This document shows, piece after piece, positions 32,330 to 41,071 of a DNA stretch of 41,597 bases. Both the position numbers and the translations under genes were made by a program. The notes below the pieces were generated by a model. It saw nothing but the letters and a program-made list of their open reading frames with translations. It was not told the origin of the DNA and did no database searches. Positions within the stretch are counted from its first letter, which is position 1, and every line of letters starts with the position of its first letter. The stretch covers positions 1-41,597 of the forward strand of contig JACRCH010000123.1 of assembly GCA_016219115.1 (NCBI GenBank), given 5' to 3'. Origin of the DNA: Deltaproteobacteria bacterium (GTDB taxonomy: Bacteria; Desulfobacterota; GWC2-55-46).

Positions 32330-32540
32330 AATCTTTCCTTGAGCGCATTTCAGCTATCTTATCAGTTATCTCTTTAACTTGTAATTCCACGTGGTCTTGC
32401 TCTACGGGGTGAGTATTTGTAGTATACAGGAGGCATGAGTGAAGGGCAAGCTACAGTGAATTTTGTGATTAAAGTTGCCCCATTTTCCTGACCGGACTTG
32501 GTCGGCAGATGGTCGTTTTGAAATCCGCCGACCGCCGGGT
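32330..32540. other. Gap between the 108-bp element and apbE
   Basis: Contains a short repeat, CTTGTAATTCCACGTGGTCT, related to 27748-27776, and TCCGCCGACCGCCGGGTCT at the apbE end, part of the GTGCGGTCGG family. A tiny frame at 32436, behind AGGAGG, has only one base of spacing and is not called. Confidence 0.4.
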
Positions 32541-33560
32541 CTAGAATATCTTTCCCTTGAAGCCTTTCGAGACGGTCACCCTGCCGTTTGAGTCGACTAT
32601 TACGGCTTCGACCTTATCGAGACTTTCGACCAGTTCCATCCCCTTGACCGGCCCCATCACAAAGACCGCCGTAGAGAGGGCGTCCGCCGTTGTCGGGTCC
32701 CCTGTGACTATCGTGACGCTTGAGCACCTGTTGGCCGGAAAGCCAGTGGCGGGGTCGAGTATGTGGTGGTACCTTACGCCGTCTTTGATGAAGAACCTTT
32801 CGTAGTCGCCTGATGTGGCAACGGCGCCGTTCAGGAGATGTACCTCGCCGAGCAGCTTTTTCTCCCGCGGGTGCTGTATGCCGACGGTGAAGGGGATATC
32901 AGTCCCTGTCTGGAAGACGGTCATATCGCCCCCGGCGTGTATTATCCCGCGTTTCACCCCCGCTTTTTTGAGCGCCTCCACGGCCCGCCCGACAATATAG
33001 CCTTTGGCTATTCCACCGAGGTTCAGGACCATCCCCTTCTCTTTAAGTCCCACGGACGACCCTGCCTCATCGACGGCTATCTTCCGGTAGTCCACGAGCT
33101 GGAGCGACCTTCCGACCTCTTTTTTCCCCGGCACTCTTCCCTTCTCGCCGGAGTAGCCCCAGACCATTCCGAGCGCGCCGACGGTCGGGTCGAAGGCCCC
33201 GTCGGAGAGCCTCGCGACCCTGACGGCCTCCGCTGTCACTTTCAGGAGATCGGGGGAGACCTTGACCATAGAGCCCGCCGAGGCCGAGACCCTCGACACG
33301 TCGCTGCCGGGGTTATAGGTGCTTAATAGTCTCTCCAGCCTCTTTATTTCGTCGAAGGCCGCTTCAGCCGCCCTCTCATGTTTCGCGGAGCCCCCGTCCA
33401 TGATGGTGACCTCGACGACGGTGCCCATGAGCATCTTCATGTAGGTCACGCTCTCGGCGGGTCTCTTGTGAAGGAGCGATACGAGCAGCAGCGCGAAGAC
33501 CGGGATGATGACGGCGGCGTAGGTGAGGTAGTTAAATTTTTTTTTCGAGGGAGTCTCCAT
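32541..33560 (-). CDS. apbE: FAD:protein FMN transferase (ApbE)
   Basis: Attaches FMN covalently to threonine of periplasmic flavoproteins such as NqrB/NqrC or RnfG/RnfD subunits. The 339 residues have an N-terminal membrane anchor (about 11-31), then the ApbE blocks: DGAFDPTVG (120-128), LGGIAKG (181-187), HAGGDM (208-213), HHILDPATG (265-273) and TADALSTA (291-298, Mg-binding aspartate). GGGAGG lies 14 bases before the ATG, longer than ideal. No flavoprotein partner gene lies in the window, so its target is elsewhere. Confidence 0.94.
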   Translation of the reverse strand: METPSKKKFNYLTYAAVIIPVFALLLVSLLHKRPAESVTYMKMLMGTVVEVTIMDGGSAKHERAAEAAFDEIKRLERLLSTYNPGSDVSRVSASAGSMVKVSPDLLKVTAEAVRVARLSDGAFDPTVGALGMVWGYSGEKGRVPGKKEVGRSLQLVDYRKIAVDEAGSSVGLKEKGMVLNLGGIAKGYIVGRAVEALKKAGVKRGIIHAGGDMTVFQTGTDIPFTVGIQHPREKKLLGEVHLLNGAVATSGDYERFFIKDGVRYHHILDPATGFPANRCSSVTIVTGDPTTADALSTAVFVMGPVKGMELVESLDKVEAVIVDSNGRVTVSKGFKGKIF

Positions 33561-33670
33561 CTTTCAAACGGGCCCTCCCGGATCAGGGGTCTTGAGAGCG
33601 GCGAATAAGGCGTCAGGTCTTTCGCTCTCCGGGTTTCGGCGCTAGCAAGGCTTGCGGTAGTGGTTCATTA

Positions 33671-33704
33671 AAAAAGCCGGGCTTCGGAAAAAGCCCGGCT
33701 TTTT
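33671..33704. terminator. Bidirectional hairpin terminator
   Basis: AAAAAGCCGGGCTT (33671-33684) pairs with AAGCCCGGCTTTTT (33691-33704) around a six-base loop. It lies 35 bases beyond the stop codon of the DksA-like gene on the minus strand. Confidence 0.8.
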
Positions 33705-33738
33705 GATATGGGGTGTCTACCTCTTGACAGTCCTCTCT

Positions 33739-34326
33739 CTAAAATTCCTCTTCTTCGTTGTCGGACTTCTCGAGGATGCCGAGGCCGGACTCTTCCTCGA
33801 ACCTGCCCTTGATCTTCTGCTCCCGCTCGTTTCTGGACTGGCACTCGACGCATACACGCGTGAAGGGCAGGGCGCGGAGCCTGTTCTCGGTGATAGGCTC
33901 TCCGCATTCCTCGCAGCCGCCGTAGGTGTTGTCCTTGATTCTATCGAGCGCGTCTTCGATCTCGGAGAGCTTCTCTCTGTCCCTGTCTCCCAATATCAGG
34001 GTAAGCTCCCTCTCGCGTTCGTTGCTGGCTATATCGTAGATATCGCCTATCTCGAACTTGAGGACATTGCTCTCGCTCTTGATCTTCTGAGTGACTTCCT
34101 GGAGGATCTTGTTCTTCGATTCGAGGAGCTTCTGGGTGATCTCCTTCTTAAACGGGAGCTTGCCCCTGGCCGACGACGCCCTGGATAGTTTTGACACCTG
34201 CTGCGGTTCTTCCTTGGGTGAAGCGGCTTTGGCTTTCTTGGACGGAGCCGCCTTCCTGGCCGGGGCTTTTTCCTTTTTCTGGACTGGTTTTACGGTTTTT
34301 TTATTTTTTGGATTTGTCTTTGGCAT
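33739..34326 (-). CDS. DksA/TraR-type zinc-finger protein with a basic N-terminal extension
   Basis: DksA-type proteins act in the RNA polymerase secondary channel and mediate the stringent response. From the ATG at 34326 the product is 195 residues. The first 55 are a Lys/Ala/Pro-rich tail. The coiled-coil part (about 60-130) includes GDIYDIAS near its tip. The C4 zinc finger uses C138, C141, C159 and C162. The long basic tail is absent from E. coli DksA. The frame is open 32 codons further upstream, but a strong promoter lies there and transcription should begin at the ATG itself. It ends in an acidic stretch (EEEEF). Confidence 0.85.
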   Translation of the reverse strand: MPKTNPKNKKTVKPVQKKEKAPARKAAPSKKAKAASPKEEPQQVSKLSRASSARGKLPFKKEITQKLLESKNKILQEVTQKIKSESNVLKFEIGDIYDIASNERERELTLILGDRDREKLSEIEDALDRIKDNTYGGCEECGEPITENRLRALPFTRVCVECQSRNEREQKIKGRFEEESGLGILEKSDNEEEEF

Positions 34327-34334
34327 AAGGAGGA

Positions 34335-34362
34335 AGTATACCGATTTTTTTTCCGATGTCAA
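34335..34362 (-). promoter_or_regulatory. Strong promoter predicted to give a leaderless mRNA for the DksA-like gene
   Basis: On the minus strand, TTGACA (34362-34357, perfect), a 16-base spacer, and TATACT (34340-34335, 5 of 6). The eight following bases are all pyrimidines (TCCTCCTT), and the first purine is the A of the ATG at 34326. No Shine-Dalgarno sequence can fit. Confidence 0.65.
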
Positions 34363-34489
34363 TGTAAATTTGATATTAACCTGTAAATTCAACAAGTTAC
34401 CATATTTTTCAGTTAATTTCAATCGTCTTTTCTTGCCCGTATGTTAACTAAAATTGTATAAAGCAGGCCGTGCGGCTCTTTTAAATCGA

Positions 34490-34517
34490 TTGACACCTGT
34501 TCCTCATTTACTATAAA
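34490..34517 (+). promoter_or_regulatory. Promoter of the mnmG operon
   Basis: TTGACA (34490-34495), a 16-base spacer, and TATAAA (34512-34517), continuing as TATAAAAT. Transcription would start near 34524, about 43 bases before the mnmG ATG. Confidence 0.65.
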
Positions 34518-34566
34518 ATAATCCTTTAAATTCATAGGGTTTTTTCTATTTCAGAGGTTTTAACGG

Positions 34567-36462
34567 ATGTCCTTCGAGGGTGTTTACGACATTATCGTCA
34601 TAGGAGCGGGTCATGCCGGGTGCGAGGCATCTTTAGCCTCGGCGCGCCTCGGTCTTTCCACCCTTGTCCTTACCATGAACCTCGATACCATCGGGCAGAT
34701 GTCCTGCAACCCGGCTATCGGGGGGATCGCCAAGGGCCACCTCGTAAAAGAAATCGACGCCCTCGGCGGGGAGATGGCAAGGGCCATAGACTCTACAGCC
34801 ATTCAGTTCAGGACTCTGAACGACAGCAAGGGCCCGGCCGTCAGGGCCACAAGGGCGCAGGCCGACAGAACCCTTTACAGGCAGAGGATGAAGGCTGAGC
34901 TCGAAAAGACCGAAAACCTCCATCTGCGCCAGGGGGTGGCTGAGGCGCTACTTGCGGGCAGCAACCCCGGGGGAGCCCCTTTTGTCGAGGGGGTGCGGCT
35001 CAATACCGGAGAGGTCATCAAGGCCAGGTGCGTTATTTTAACGACCGGGACCTTTTTGAAGGGCCTGATACATATCGGCCTTGTAAACTATCCAGGGGGC
35101 AGGGCAGGGGACATGGCAAGTGTCGGCCTATCCGATTCTCTGAAGTCGCTCGGTTTTACGATCGGCCGCCTGAAGACCGGGACCTGCCCGAGGCTCGATT
35201 CCAGGACGATAGATTTTTCCAAGGTGCAGGCTCAGGAACTCCAGGGGCCGGACGAGTTTAAGCCGTTCTCCTTTACCTCCCCGCCGATCACAAGGGACCA
35301 GGTTCCCTGCCACATTACATATACCAATGAAGAGACCCACAGGACTATCAGGGAGAACCTCGACCGCTCACCATTATATAGCGGTGTCATAGAGGGCACC
35401 GGACCGAGGTATTGCCCCTCGATCGAGGACAAGGTGATAAAGTTCCCGGGAAGGCTCCGCCACCAGGTATTTCTGGAGCCTGAGGGGTACAATACGACCG
35501 AGGTCTACCCGAACGGGCTATCGACATCACTACCGATAGATGTCCAGTACAAGTTCTTGAGAACCATAAAAGGCCTTGAAAAAGTTGAGATTTTGCGCCC
35601 CGGATATGCCATAGAGTACGACTATATAGAGCCCACTCAGCTGAAGCTGACCCTGGAGACAAAGACCGTAGAGGGGCTCTTCCTCGCCGGCCAGATAAAC
35701 GGCACCTCGGGCTATGAGGAGGCCGCCGCCCAGGGGCTCATCGCCGGGATAAACGCCTCTTTAAAGGTAAAGGGCGCCCCTCCGCTGATACTCGACAGGT
35801 CAGAGGCCTACATCGGGGTCATGATAGACGACCTTGTTACAAAGGGGACAAAAGAGCCGTACAGGATGTTTACTTCGAGGGCCGAGTACAGGCTTATTTT
35901 GAGGGAAGACAACGCTGAGGTGAGGCTGCGGGAGAAGGGTTTTCAGGTAGGACTCGTACCAGAAGGGGTCTACAGGGCCTACCTTGAGAAAAAAAGGCTG
36001 ATGGAGGAGACCGACAGGTTCTTGCTTGAGACACGCATAAACCCGACAAACGAGGTCAACAGAGCCCTGGAGGCCATCGGCGCGGTAGAACTTAAGAAGT
36101 CTATCTCATTAAAGGAGCTTTTAAGGCGCCAGGATATGACGCTAAAGGCGATCTACCACCTTATAGATAAGGATTTCGCCCTCCCCCCGGAGTTATCTGA
36201 GGCCATAGAGACCGAGACCAAGTATGAGGGGTACATAAAGAGGCAGATAGAGGAGGCCGGCAGGTTTCAGAAGATCGAGGGGATAAAGATACCTGAAGAC
36301 CTCTCTTATGAGGCTGTTTCAGGGCTCTCCGCCGAGATTAAAGAGAAGCTCAGGAAGACAAAACCCCGCTCCATAGGGCAGGCCGGGAGGATCTCCGGGG
36401 TGACGCCGGCTGCCATATCGATGCTCATGATCCACCTTAAGAAGATAGGCGCCTACAGGTAA
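34567..36462 (+). CDS. mnmG: tRNA uridine-5-carboxymethylaminomethyl modification enzyme MnmG
   Basis: The FAD-containing partner of MnmE (14.0 kb) in modifying the wobble uridine. The 631 residues match the family. They have GAGHAGCE (13-20) in the FAD-binding fold, [29 protein letters not shown], the C-terminal [21 protein letters not shown] and the RAEYRL region, all diagnostic. GAGG lies about nine bases upstream of the ATG. Its stop codon lies inside the first parS palindrome, so the segregation site overlaps the gene end. It heads the mnmG-rsmG-parA-parB block. Confidence 0.98.
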   Translation: MSFEGVYDIIVIGAGHAGCEASLASARLGLSTLVLTMNLDTIGQMSCNPAIGGIAKGHLVKEIDALGGEMARAIDSTAIQFRTLNDSKGPAVRATRAQADRTLYRQRMKAELEKTENLHLRQGVAEALLAGSNPGGAPFVEGVRLNTGEVIKARCVILTTGTFLKGLIHIGLVNYPGGRAGDMASVGLSDSLKSLGFTIGRLKTGTCPRLDSRTIDFSKVQAQELQGPDEFKPFSFTSPPITRDQVPCHITYTNEETHRTIRENLDRSPLYSGVIEGTGPRYCPSIEDKVIKFPGRLRHQVFLEPEGYNTTEVYPNGLSTSLPIDVQYKFLRTIKGLEKVEILRPGYAIEYDYIEPTQLKLTLETKTVEGLFLAGQINGTSGYEEAAAQGLIAGINASLKVKGAPPLILDRSEAYIGVMIDDLVTKGTKEPYRMFTSRAEYRLILREDNAEVRLREKGFQVGLVPEGVYRAYLEKKRLMEETDRFLLETRINPTNEVNRALEAIGAVELKKSISLKELLRRQDMTLKAIYHLIDKDFALPPELSEAIETETKYEGYIKRQIEEAGRFQKIEGIKIPEDLSYEAVSGLSAEIKEKLRKTKPRSIGQAGRISGVTPAAISMLMIHLKKIGAYR

Positions 36463-36482
36463 TTGTTCCACGTGGAACAATT
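36461..36482. promoter_or_regulatory. parS: parS site 1
   Basis: A 22-base perfect palindrome with the 16-mer core TGTTCCACGTGGAACA at 36464-36479. This resembles the broadly conserved chromosomal parS sequence bound by ParB. It overlaps the mnmG stop codon. Confidence 0.9.
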
Positions 36483-36517
36483 ACGGTTCGGATAGACTCC
36501 CCAAGGTCATCCGTTGC

Positions 36518-36545
36518 CTGTAATGTTCCACGTGGAACATTACAG
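36518..36545. promoter_or_regulatory. parS: parS site 2, extended palindrome
   Basis: The same 16-mer core at 36524-36539, extended to a perfect 28-base palindrome by CTGTAA/TTACAG flanks. The symmetry goes well beyond what ParB recognition needs. It lies 60 bases from site 1, between mnmG and rsmG. Confidence 0.9.
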
Positions 36546-36614
36546 AGTGGCTAAAGACCGGATCAACCCCCGTGGGCTGAAAAACCACTGGTTTTCAGGA
36601 TATTTTAGAATAAA

Positions 36615-37271
36615 ATGGACGAAAGACTGATAAATACCTTGAAAAGCGGGGCCAAAGAGCTGGGCGTAGACCTCTCGGAAGGGGCCTTGGCACTGTTTGA
36701 TGCGTACCTGACAGAACTCAAGGCATGGAACAAGAAGATAAACCTCACCGCCATAGAGACCGATGGCGAGATCGTGACAAAGCACTTCCTCGACTCCCTC
36801 ACACCATATAAGTACCTCACGGGGGTCAAAAGACTCCTCGATATCGGCGCCGGGGGCGGTTTCCCTGGTCTGCCCCTTAAGATCGTAGCCCCGGCCCTCG
36901 AGGTTGTCCTTATGGACGCTGTTGAGAAGAAGGTCCACTTTATGAGGCACATCATAAGGAAGCTCGGGCTTAAGGGGGCCTTTGCAGTGGCCGGCAGGGT
37001 CGAAGACCCCTCGGTCATCGACTGGCACAAGGGTACCTTTGATGCCGTCATTTCAAGGGCCTTCACGGAGCTGAAGGTTTTTTTGAGCATGGCGGCCCCC
37101 TATGTTGGACACGGCGGGATGATAATAGCCATGAAAGGGCCGCAATATAAGGAGGAGCTTGAGGGAGCGGAGGGTTTAAAGGGGTTCAAAACCCCGGAGG
37201 TCTACGAGGCAAGGGTCCCTTTCACCGACAGGACGACCGTCATCATCATATTCCGTAAAGATATTGGATAG
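36615..37271 (+). CDS. rsmG: 16S rRNA (guanine(527)-N(7))-methyltransferase RsmG
   Basis: Methylates a single guanine of 16S rRNA; loss gives low-level streptomycin resistance in several bacteria. The 218 residues have the family opening AWNKKINLTAI (about 37-47), the SAM motif LDIGAGGGFPG (75-85), VDAVEKK-like LMDAVEKKVHF and SRAF (the conserved region at about 147-150). The start has no good ribosome site, as the AGGA is about 14 bases off. It is placed between mnmG and parA in the classical order. Confidence 0.95.
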   Translation: MDERLINTLKSGAKELGVDLSEGALALFDAYLTELKAWNKKINLTAIETDGEIVTKHFLDSLTPYKYLTGVKRLLDIGAGGGFPGLPLKIVAPALEVVLMDAVEKKVHFMRHIIRKLGLKGAFAVAGRVEDPSVIDWHKGTFDAVISRAFTELKVFLSMAAPYVGHGGMIIAMKGPQYKEELEGAEGLKGFKTPEVYEARVPFTDRTTVIIIFRKDIG

Positions 37272-37291
37272 GATGTTCCACGTGGAACATC
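37272..37291. promoter_or_regulatory. parS: parS site 3
   Basis: Core TGTTCCACGTGGAACA at 37274-37289 inside a 20-base perfect palindrome, directly at the rsmG stop codon and about 200 bases before parA. Confidence 0.9.
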
Positions 37292-37488
37292 ACTGAAAAG
37301 GTATGGCAGGTTGCGGAAAAACCACCGGATGCTCGCCGGCTCACGGGCGGCTTGCGGGGGGGAGCTTCAAGGTGAGTTTTTTTGATTGAAATAAAAGAAA
37401 TAAAAAAATCTTTTCTCTTGAAATGTAGTATATATATGTTTTAAACTTTTTCATACAGAGCTTTGTCGTCCAAGGATTGGTTCTAAAG

Positions 37489-38253
37489 ATGGGTAAGATA
37501 ATATCCGTAGCAAACCAGAAGGGTGGGGTCGGAAAGACCACAACGGCGGTAAACCTCGCCGCCTCCCTTGCCGTTGCCGAGAGGAAGGTCCTTTTGGTGG
37601 ATTTCGACCCCCAGGGTAACGCCTCAAGCGGCATAGGCGTTGAGAAGAACGGGGGGCCCGGCATATATAACGCCATGACAGGCGAAGAGGAGATAGGGAC
37701 CCTCATGAAGGATACCGAGCTACGGTACCTCAAGGTCGTCCCTGCCTCCATAGACCTTATCGGCGCCGAGGTAGAGCTCGTAGACGATCCTAAAAGGGAG
37801 TACAGGCTCAAGGAATGCTTGACGGGTGTGGCGGAGCACTTCGACTATATATTTATAGACTGCCCGCCTTCATTGAGCCTCCTTACGGTAAACGCCCTTG
37901 TCGCCTCTAACTCGGTCCTGATACCGCTGCAGTGCGAGTACTACGCCCTTGAGGGTATAAGCCAGATATTGAGGACGATAGACCTCATAAAGACGAAGCT
38001 CAACCCATCCCTTGAGATCGAGGGGATCGTGTTGACGATGTTCGACTCGAGGAACAACCTCGCCCACCAGGTCGAGGACGATATAAGGAAGCACTTTGGA
38101 AATAAGGCCTTCAAGACCGTCATCCCGAGGAATGTTCGCCTGAGCGAAAGCCCGTCCTTCGGCAAACCCGTCATACTCTATGATGTGCAGTCCAGGGGGG
38201 CCCTGAGCTACATGGAGCTTGCCAAGGAGCTGATACTCTCAGGGCAGAAATGA
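37489..38253 (+). CDS. parA: Chromosome-partitioning ATPase ParA (Soj)
   Basis: Binds DNA non-specifically as an ATP dimer and, with ParB, moves the origin region. From the ATG at 37489 (AAGGA about 12 bases before) the product is 254 residues. The deviant Walker A KGGVGKTTT lies at 11-19, the FDPQGN box at about 43-48, and IDCPPSL in the Walker B region. A TTG at 37477 would add four residues. It lacks an N-terminal helix-turn-helix, so it is the short chromosomal type. It is followed by parB after 96 bases. Confidence 0.96.
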   Translation: MGKIISVANQKGGVGKTTTAVNLAASLAVAERKVLLVDFDPQGNASSGIGVEKNGGPGIYNAMTGEEEIGTLMKDTELRYLKVVPASIDLIGAEVELVDDPKREYRLKECLTGVAEHFDYIFIDCPPSLSLLTVNALVASNSVLIPLQCEYYALEGISQILRTIDLIKTKLNPSLEIEGIVLTMFDSRNNLAHQVEDDIRKHFGNKAFKTVIPRNVRLSESPSFGKPVILYDVQSRGALSYMELAKELILSGQK

Positions 38254-38349
38254 ACGGTTTTTGCGGGTTAAGAAACCCGGTCAGGCAACGCCGGCTAAAA
38301 AGTAATTTTATCTATATAAATCAACCAGTTAAGAAGGTAAAGAGGTCTT

Positions 38350-39210
38350 ATGCTCAACAAAAAGAAGGTTCTCGGCAGGGGGCTTGGGGCCCTCATAGGG
38401 GATGTGGAGAGGTCCGCGGAAGTCTCTAACTCCAGGGACAAGTATTTCTTGTGCCCTATCCTCGATATCACCCCCAATAAGACCCAGCCGAGAAAGAGGT
38501 TCGACGACGCGGCATTGAAAGAGCTCTCGGATTCTATCCGCGAGAAGGGAGTAATAGAGCCCCTCATCGTACGGAAGGACTCAGGCGGGTTCGAGCTTAT
38601 CGCCGGCGAGAGGAGGTGGAGGGCCTCACGGATGGCAGGGCTTACGCATGTCCCGGTCGTCGCCATCGACGCCACGGATGCCGAAAGCCTGGAACTCGCC
38701 ATCATCGAGAACATCCAGAGAGAGGACTTAAACGCGATAGAAGAGGCGGAGGCCTACAGAAACCTCATGACCGCCTTCAACCTCTCTCAGGAAGAGGTCG
38801 CCAAAAGGGTAGGCAAGGAAAGGGCGACCGTAGCCAACTACCTGAGGCTCCTTAAACTTCAGCCCGAGGTCAAAGAGGAGCTTATAAAAGGCACCATTAC
38901 GATGGGCCACGCCAGGGCCCTGCTTGCGATCGAGGGCCACTCGGCGCAGACGGAGCTTTTAAGGACGATCATCACCAGGGGGCTCTCGGTACGCGAGACC
39001 GAAGCGCTCGCCAACCGCGGGGTGGTCATTGAGAAGGTATCGAAGAGCGCCAAAGGAACGGCCCACAGCCCCCTTGAAGACGAGCTCCGCTCGATATTCG
39101 GGACCAAGGTCGCGCTCAAAGACAGAAAGGGCAAAGGCAAGATAGAGATAAACTACTTCTCCGCCGATGAGCGCGAGAGGATAATCGAGATGCTCCGTTC
39201 CATACAGTAG
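38350..39210 (+). CDS. parB: Chromosome-partitioning protein ParB (Spo0J), CTP-dependent clamp
   Basis: Binds parS and spreads as a CTP-gated clamp. The 286 residues show the N-terminal ParA-contact end (LGRGLGALIGD), the CTP-binding motifs GERRWRAS (86-93) and ENIQRED (120-126), a helix-turn-helix at about 146-168 (SQEEVAKRVGKERATVANYLRL), and a C-terminal dimer domain. AGAGG precedes the ATG. Three parS sites lie within 2 kb upstream. A bactofilin gene follows after about 110 bases. Confidence 0.97.
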   Translation: MLNKKKVLGRGLGALIGDVERSAEVSNSRDKYFLCPILDITPNKTQPRKRFDDAALKELSDSIREKGVIEPLIVRKDSGGFELIAGERRWRASRMAGLTHVPVVAIDATDAESLELAIIENIQREDLNAIEEAEAYRNLMTAFNLSQEEVAKRVGKERATVANYLRLLKLQPEVKEELIKGTITMGHARALLAIEGHSAQTELLRTIITRGLSVRETEALANRGVVIEKVSKSAKGTAHSPLEDELRSIFGTKVALKDRKGKGKIEINYFSADERERIIEMLRSIQ

Positions 39211-39323
39211 CCGTTCTTCTGCGGGGCGCTGAAAAAGCGTATTGTGTGATTTATGCACTTGTTTCCGGCCTTGTTTTTTTCGTAATATGGTCTTTGACCA
39301 TAAGACCATAAGAGGAGGACGCG

Positions 39324-39713
39324 ATGTTCGGTAAAGACAAGGGTAGGGACGCCCTGGGCGCCGAGGTGATAGGCATCCTCGGCAAGGGCATGACCATGGA
39401 GGGCAAGCTCACCTTCGGCGAGACGGTAAGGATAGACGGGAGCTTCAAGGGCGAGATAGACGCTACAGGCACGATGGTCGTCGGCGACAGCGGCTATGTC
39501 GAGGGGAATATAAAGGTAGGGAGCGCCATAGTGACGGGCGAGATAAAAGGCGTGCTTGAGGCGTCGGTAAGGGTCGAGCTGAGGCCGCCGGCCAGGGTCT
39601 TCGGCGACATAAAGACCCCGACCCTCCTGATCGCCGACGGGGTGGTCTTCGAGGGGAGCTGCGTGATGACGAAGAAAGAGACGATGGAGACGGTCGGGAC
39701 CGTCAACTACTGA
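39324..39713 (+). CDS. Bactofilin
   Basis: Bactofilins self-assemble without nucleotides into filaments that act as scaffolds for cell shape or chromosome positioning. The 129 residues are dominated by the right-handed beta-helix, with repeated hydrophobic/glycine units (GKLTFGETVRIDGSFKGEI, GTMVVGDSGYVEGNIKVGS, GVLEASVRVELRPPARVFGDI). A short charged N-terminus precedes it. AGAGGAGG lies before the ATG. The gene follows parB. In Myxococcus, bactofilins organise the ParABS machinery, so a similar link here is plausible but inferred from proximity. Confidence 0.92.
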   Translation: MFGKDKGRDALGAEVIGILGKGMTMEGKLTFGETVRIDGSFKGEIDATGTMVVGDSGYVEGNIKVGSAIVTGEIKGVLEASVRVELRPPARVFGDIKTPTLLIADGVVFEGSCVMTKKETMETVGTVNY

Positions 39714-40150
39714 TGGGTCCGCGCGAGGACGATTCGAACCCATGAACCACCCCGCAAGCAGCGGGGCATTCTTAAAAACTCTGTTCAAAAATTCTCGGGG
39801 CAAGGCGCGGGGAATTAAACCCCGAAAGGGGATTAAAACTTCATAAACCGGCAACAGGCCGGCCGAATTTTTAATCACAAAATTCCCTGTAGCCTGCTAC
39901 AGGATTTCCTTGTAAAATCCTCCCACTCGATGGGGGAGGGCAGGGTGGGGGTGAAAAAAATGTTTTCACCCTCCCCGCTTCCCGTTGCATCGGAAGAGCG
40001 CAACGGGAGCCCAGCCCTCCCATCAAGGGAGGGGAGGTTTAAGGAGATACCCCGGAGCAAGCTCCTGGGTGGTTCATTACGCTCTTAACCTCCCGTGTTT
40101 CAGGCGCCGGAGGTACGGATAAAATTTCGGCATAAAGGAGTCCTCTTAAA
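39714..40150. repeat. Gap with type B and type C repeats and a tRNA-like 3' fragment
   Basis: Positions 39714-39741 contain GCGAGGACGATTCGAACCC, which on the minus strand reads like a T-loop and acceptor end. It abuts the type B repeat at 39742-39839. The inverted type C repeat follows at 39868-40078 with palindromes around TCCCGTTGCATCGGAAGAGC. The region 40079-40150 carries the ilvE ribosome site. No other gene is visible. Confidence 0.65.
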
Positions 40151-41065
40151 ATGGAAAAGGGAAAAAAGATATGGATGGACGGCAAGCTCGTTGACTGGGA
40201 CCAGGCCAACGTCCATATACTTACTCATACGCTTCACTACGGGCTCGGGGCCTTCGAGGGGATCAGGTGCTACAGGTGCGAAGACGGCAGGAGCGCGATA
40301 TTCAGGCTCGCCGAGCACACCGACAGGCTCTTCGACTCATCTCACATCGCGATGATCGAGATACCCTTTACGCGCGATGAGATAAACGACGCCACGGTAG
40401 AGACGATGAAGGCGAGCGGCCTTAAAGACGGCTACATCAGGCCGATAGTATATCTGGGCGCGGGGTCCATGGGGGTCTATCCGAAGTCTAACCCGGTGAG
40501 GGTGGCGATAGCCGTCTGGGCGTGGGGCGCGTATCTCGGGGAAGAGGGGCTGGCAAACGGCATAAAGGTCAAGGTCTCGTCCTTCTGCAGGACGCATGTG
40601 AATGCCGGCATGACGAAGGCGAAGCTCTCCGGCAACTACATAAACTCGATACTCGCCAAGAGAGAGGTCGTGGCCGCGGGCTTCGACGAGGCGGTGCTGC
40701 TTGACACCGAAGGGTATGTCTCCGAGGGGAGCGGCGAGAACATCTTTATGGTCAAGGACGGGGTCCTGAAGACCACCCCGCTCACCTCGATCCTCAAGGG
40801 CATAACCAGGGACTCGGTGATGAAGATAGCCAGGGACAAGGGGATAGAGATAAAAGAGGAGAGGTTCACGCGTGACGAGCTCTATACGGCGGATGAGGCG
40901 TTCTTCACGGGCACGGCCGCCGAGATAACCCCAATAAGCGAGGTCGATCTCCGTAAGATCGGCGCCGGCAAACCCGGCCCCGTCACAAAGGAGATCCAGA
41001 AGGCCTTCTTCGATACGGTAAAGGGCAAGAATAAAAAATATGAGAAGTGGCTCCGGTATCTCTAA
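40151..41065 (+). CDS. ilvE: Branched-chain amino acid aminotransferase
   Basis: PLP enzyme for the last step of leucine, isoleucine and valine synthesis. The 304 residues match the class IV fold. The opening includes THTLHYGLGAFEGIRCY, the PLP lysine is K158 in the AKLSGNY motif, EGSGENIF appears at about 195-202, and TGTAAEITPI near 256-265. AAGGAG lies nine bases before the ATG. D-amino-acid or aminodeoxychorismate enzymes share the fold, but FEGIRCY and the size favour IlvE. A hairpin repeat follows the stop codon. Confidence 0.95.
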   Translation: MEKGKKIWMDGKLVDWDQANVHILTHTLHYGLGAFEGIRCYRCEDGRSAIFRLAEHTDRLFDSSHIAMIEIPFTRDEINDATVETMKASGLKDGYIRPIVYLGAGSMGVYPKSNPVRVAIAVWAWGAYLGEEGLANGIKVKVSSFCRTHVNAGMTKAKLSGNYINSILAKREVVAAGFDEAVLLDTEGYVSEGSGENIFMVKDGVLKTTPLTSILKGITRDSVMKIARDKGIEIKEERFTRDELYTADEAFFTGTAAEITPISEVDLRKIGAGKPGPVTKEIQKAFFDTVKGKNKKYEKWLRYL

Positions 41066-41071
41066 CAGGAT

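Noticed and set aside
32436-32492. 18-codon frame directly after AGGAGG
   Set aside because: Spacing of one base is too short for initiation and the product has no features.
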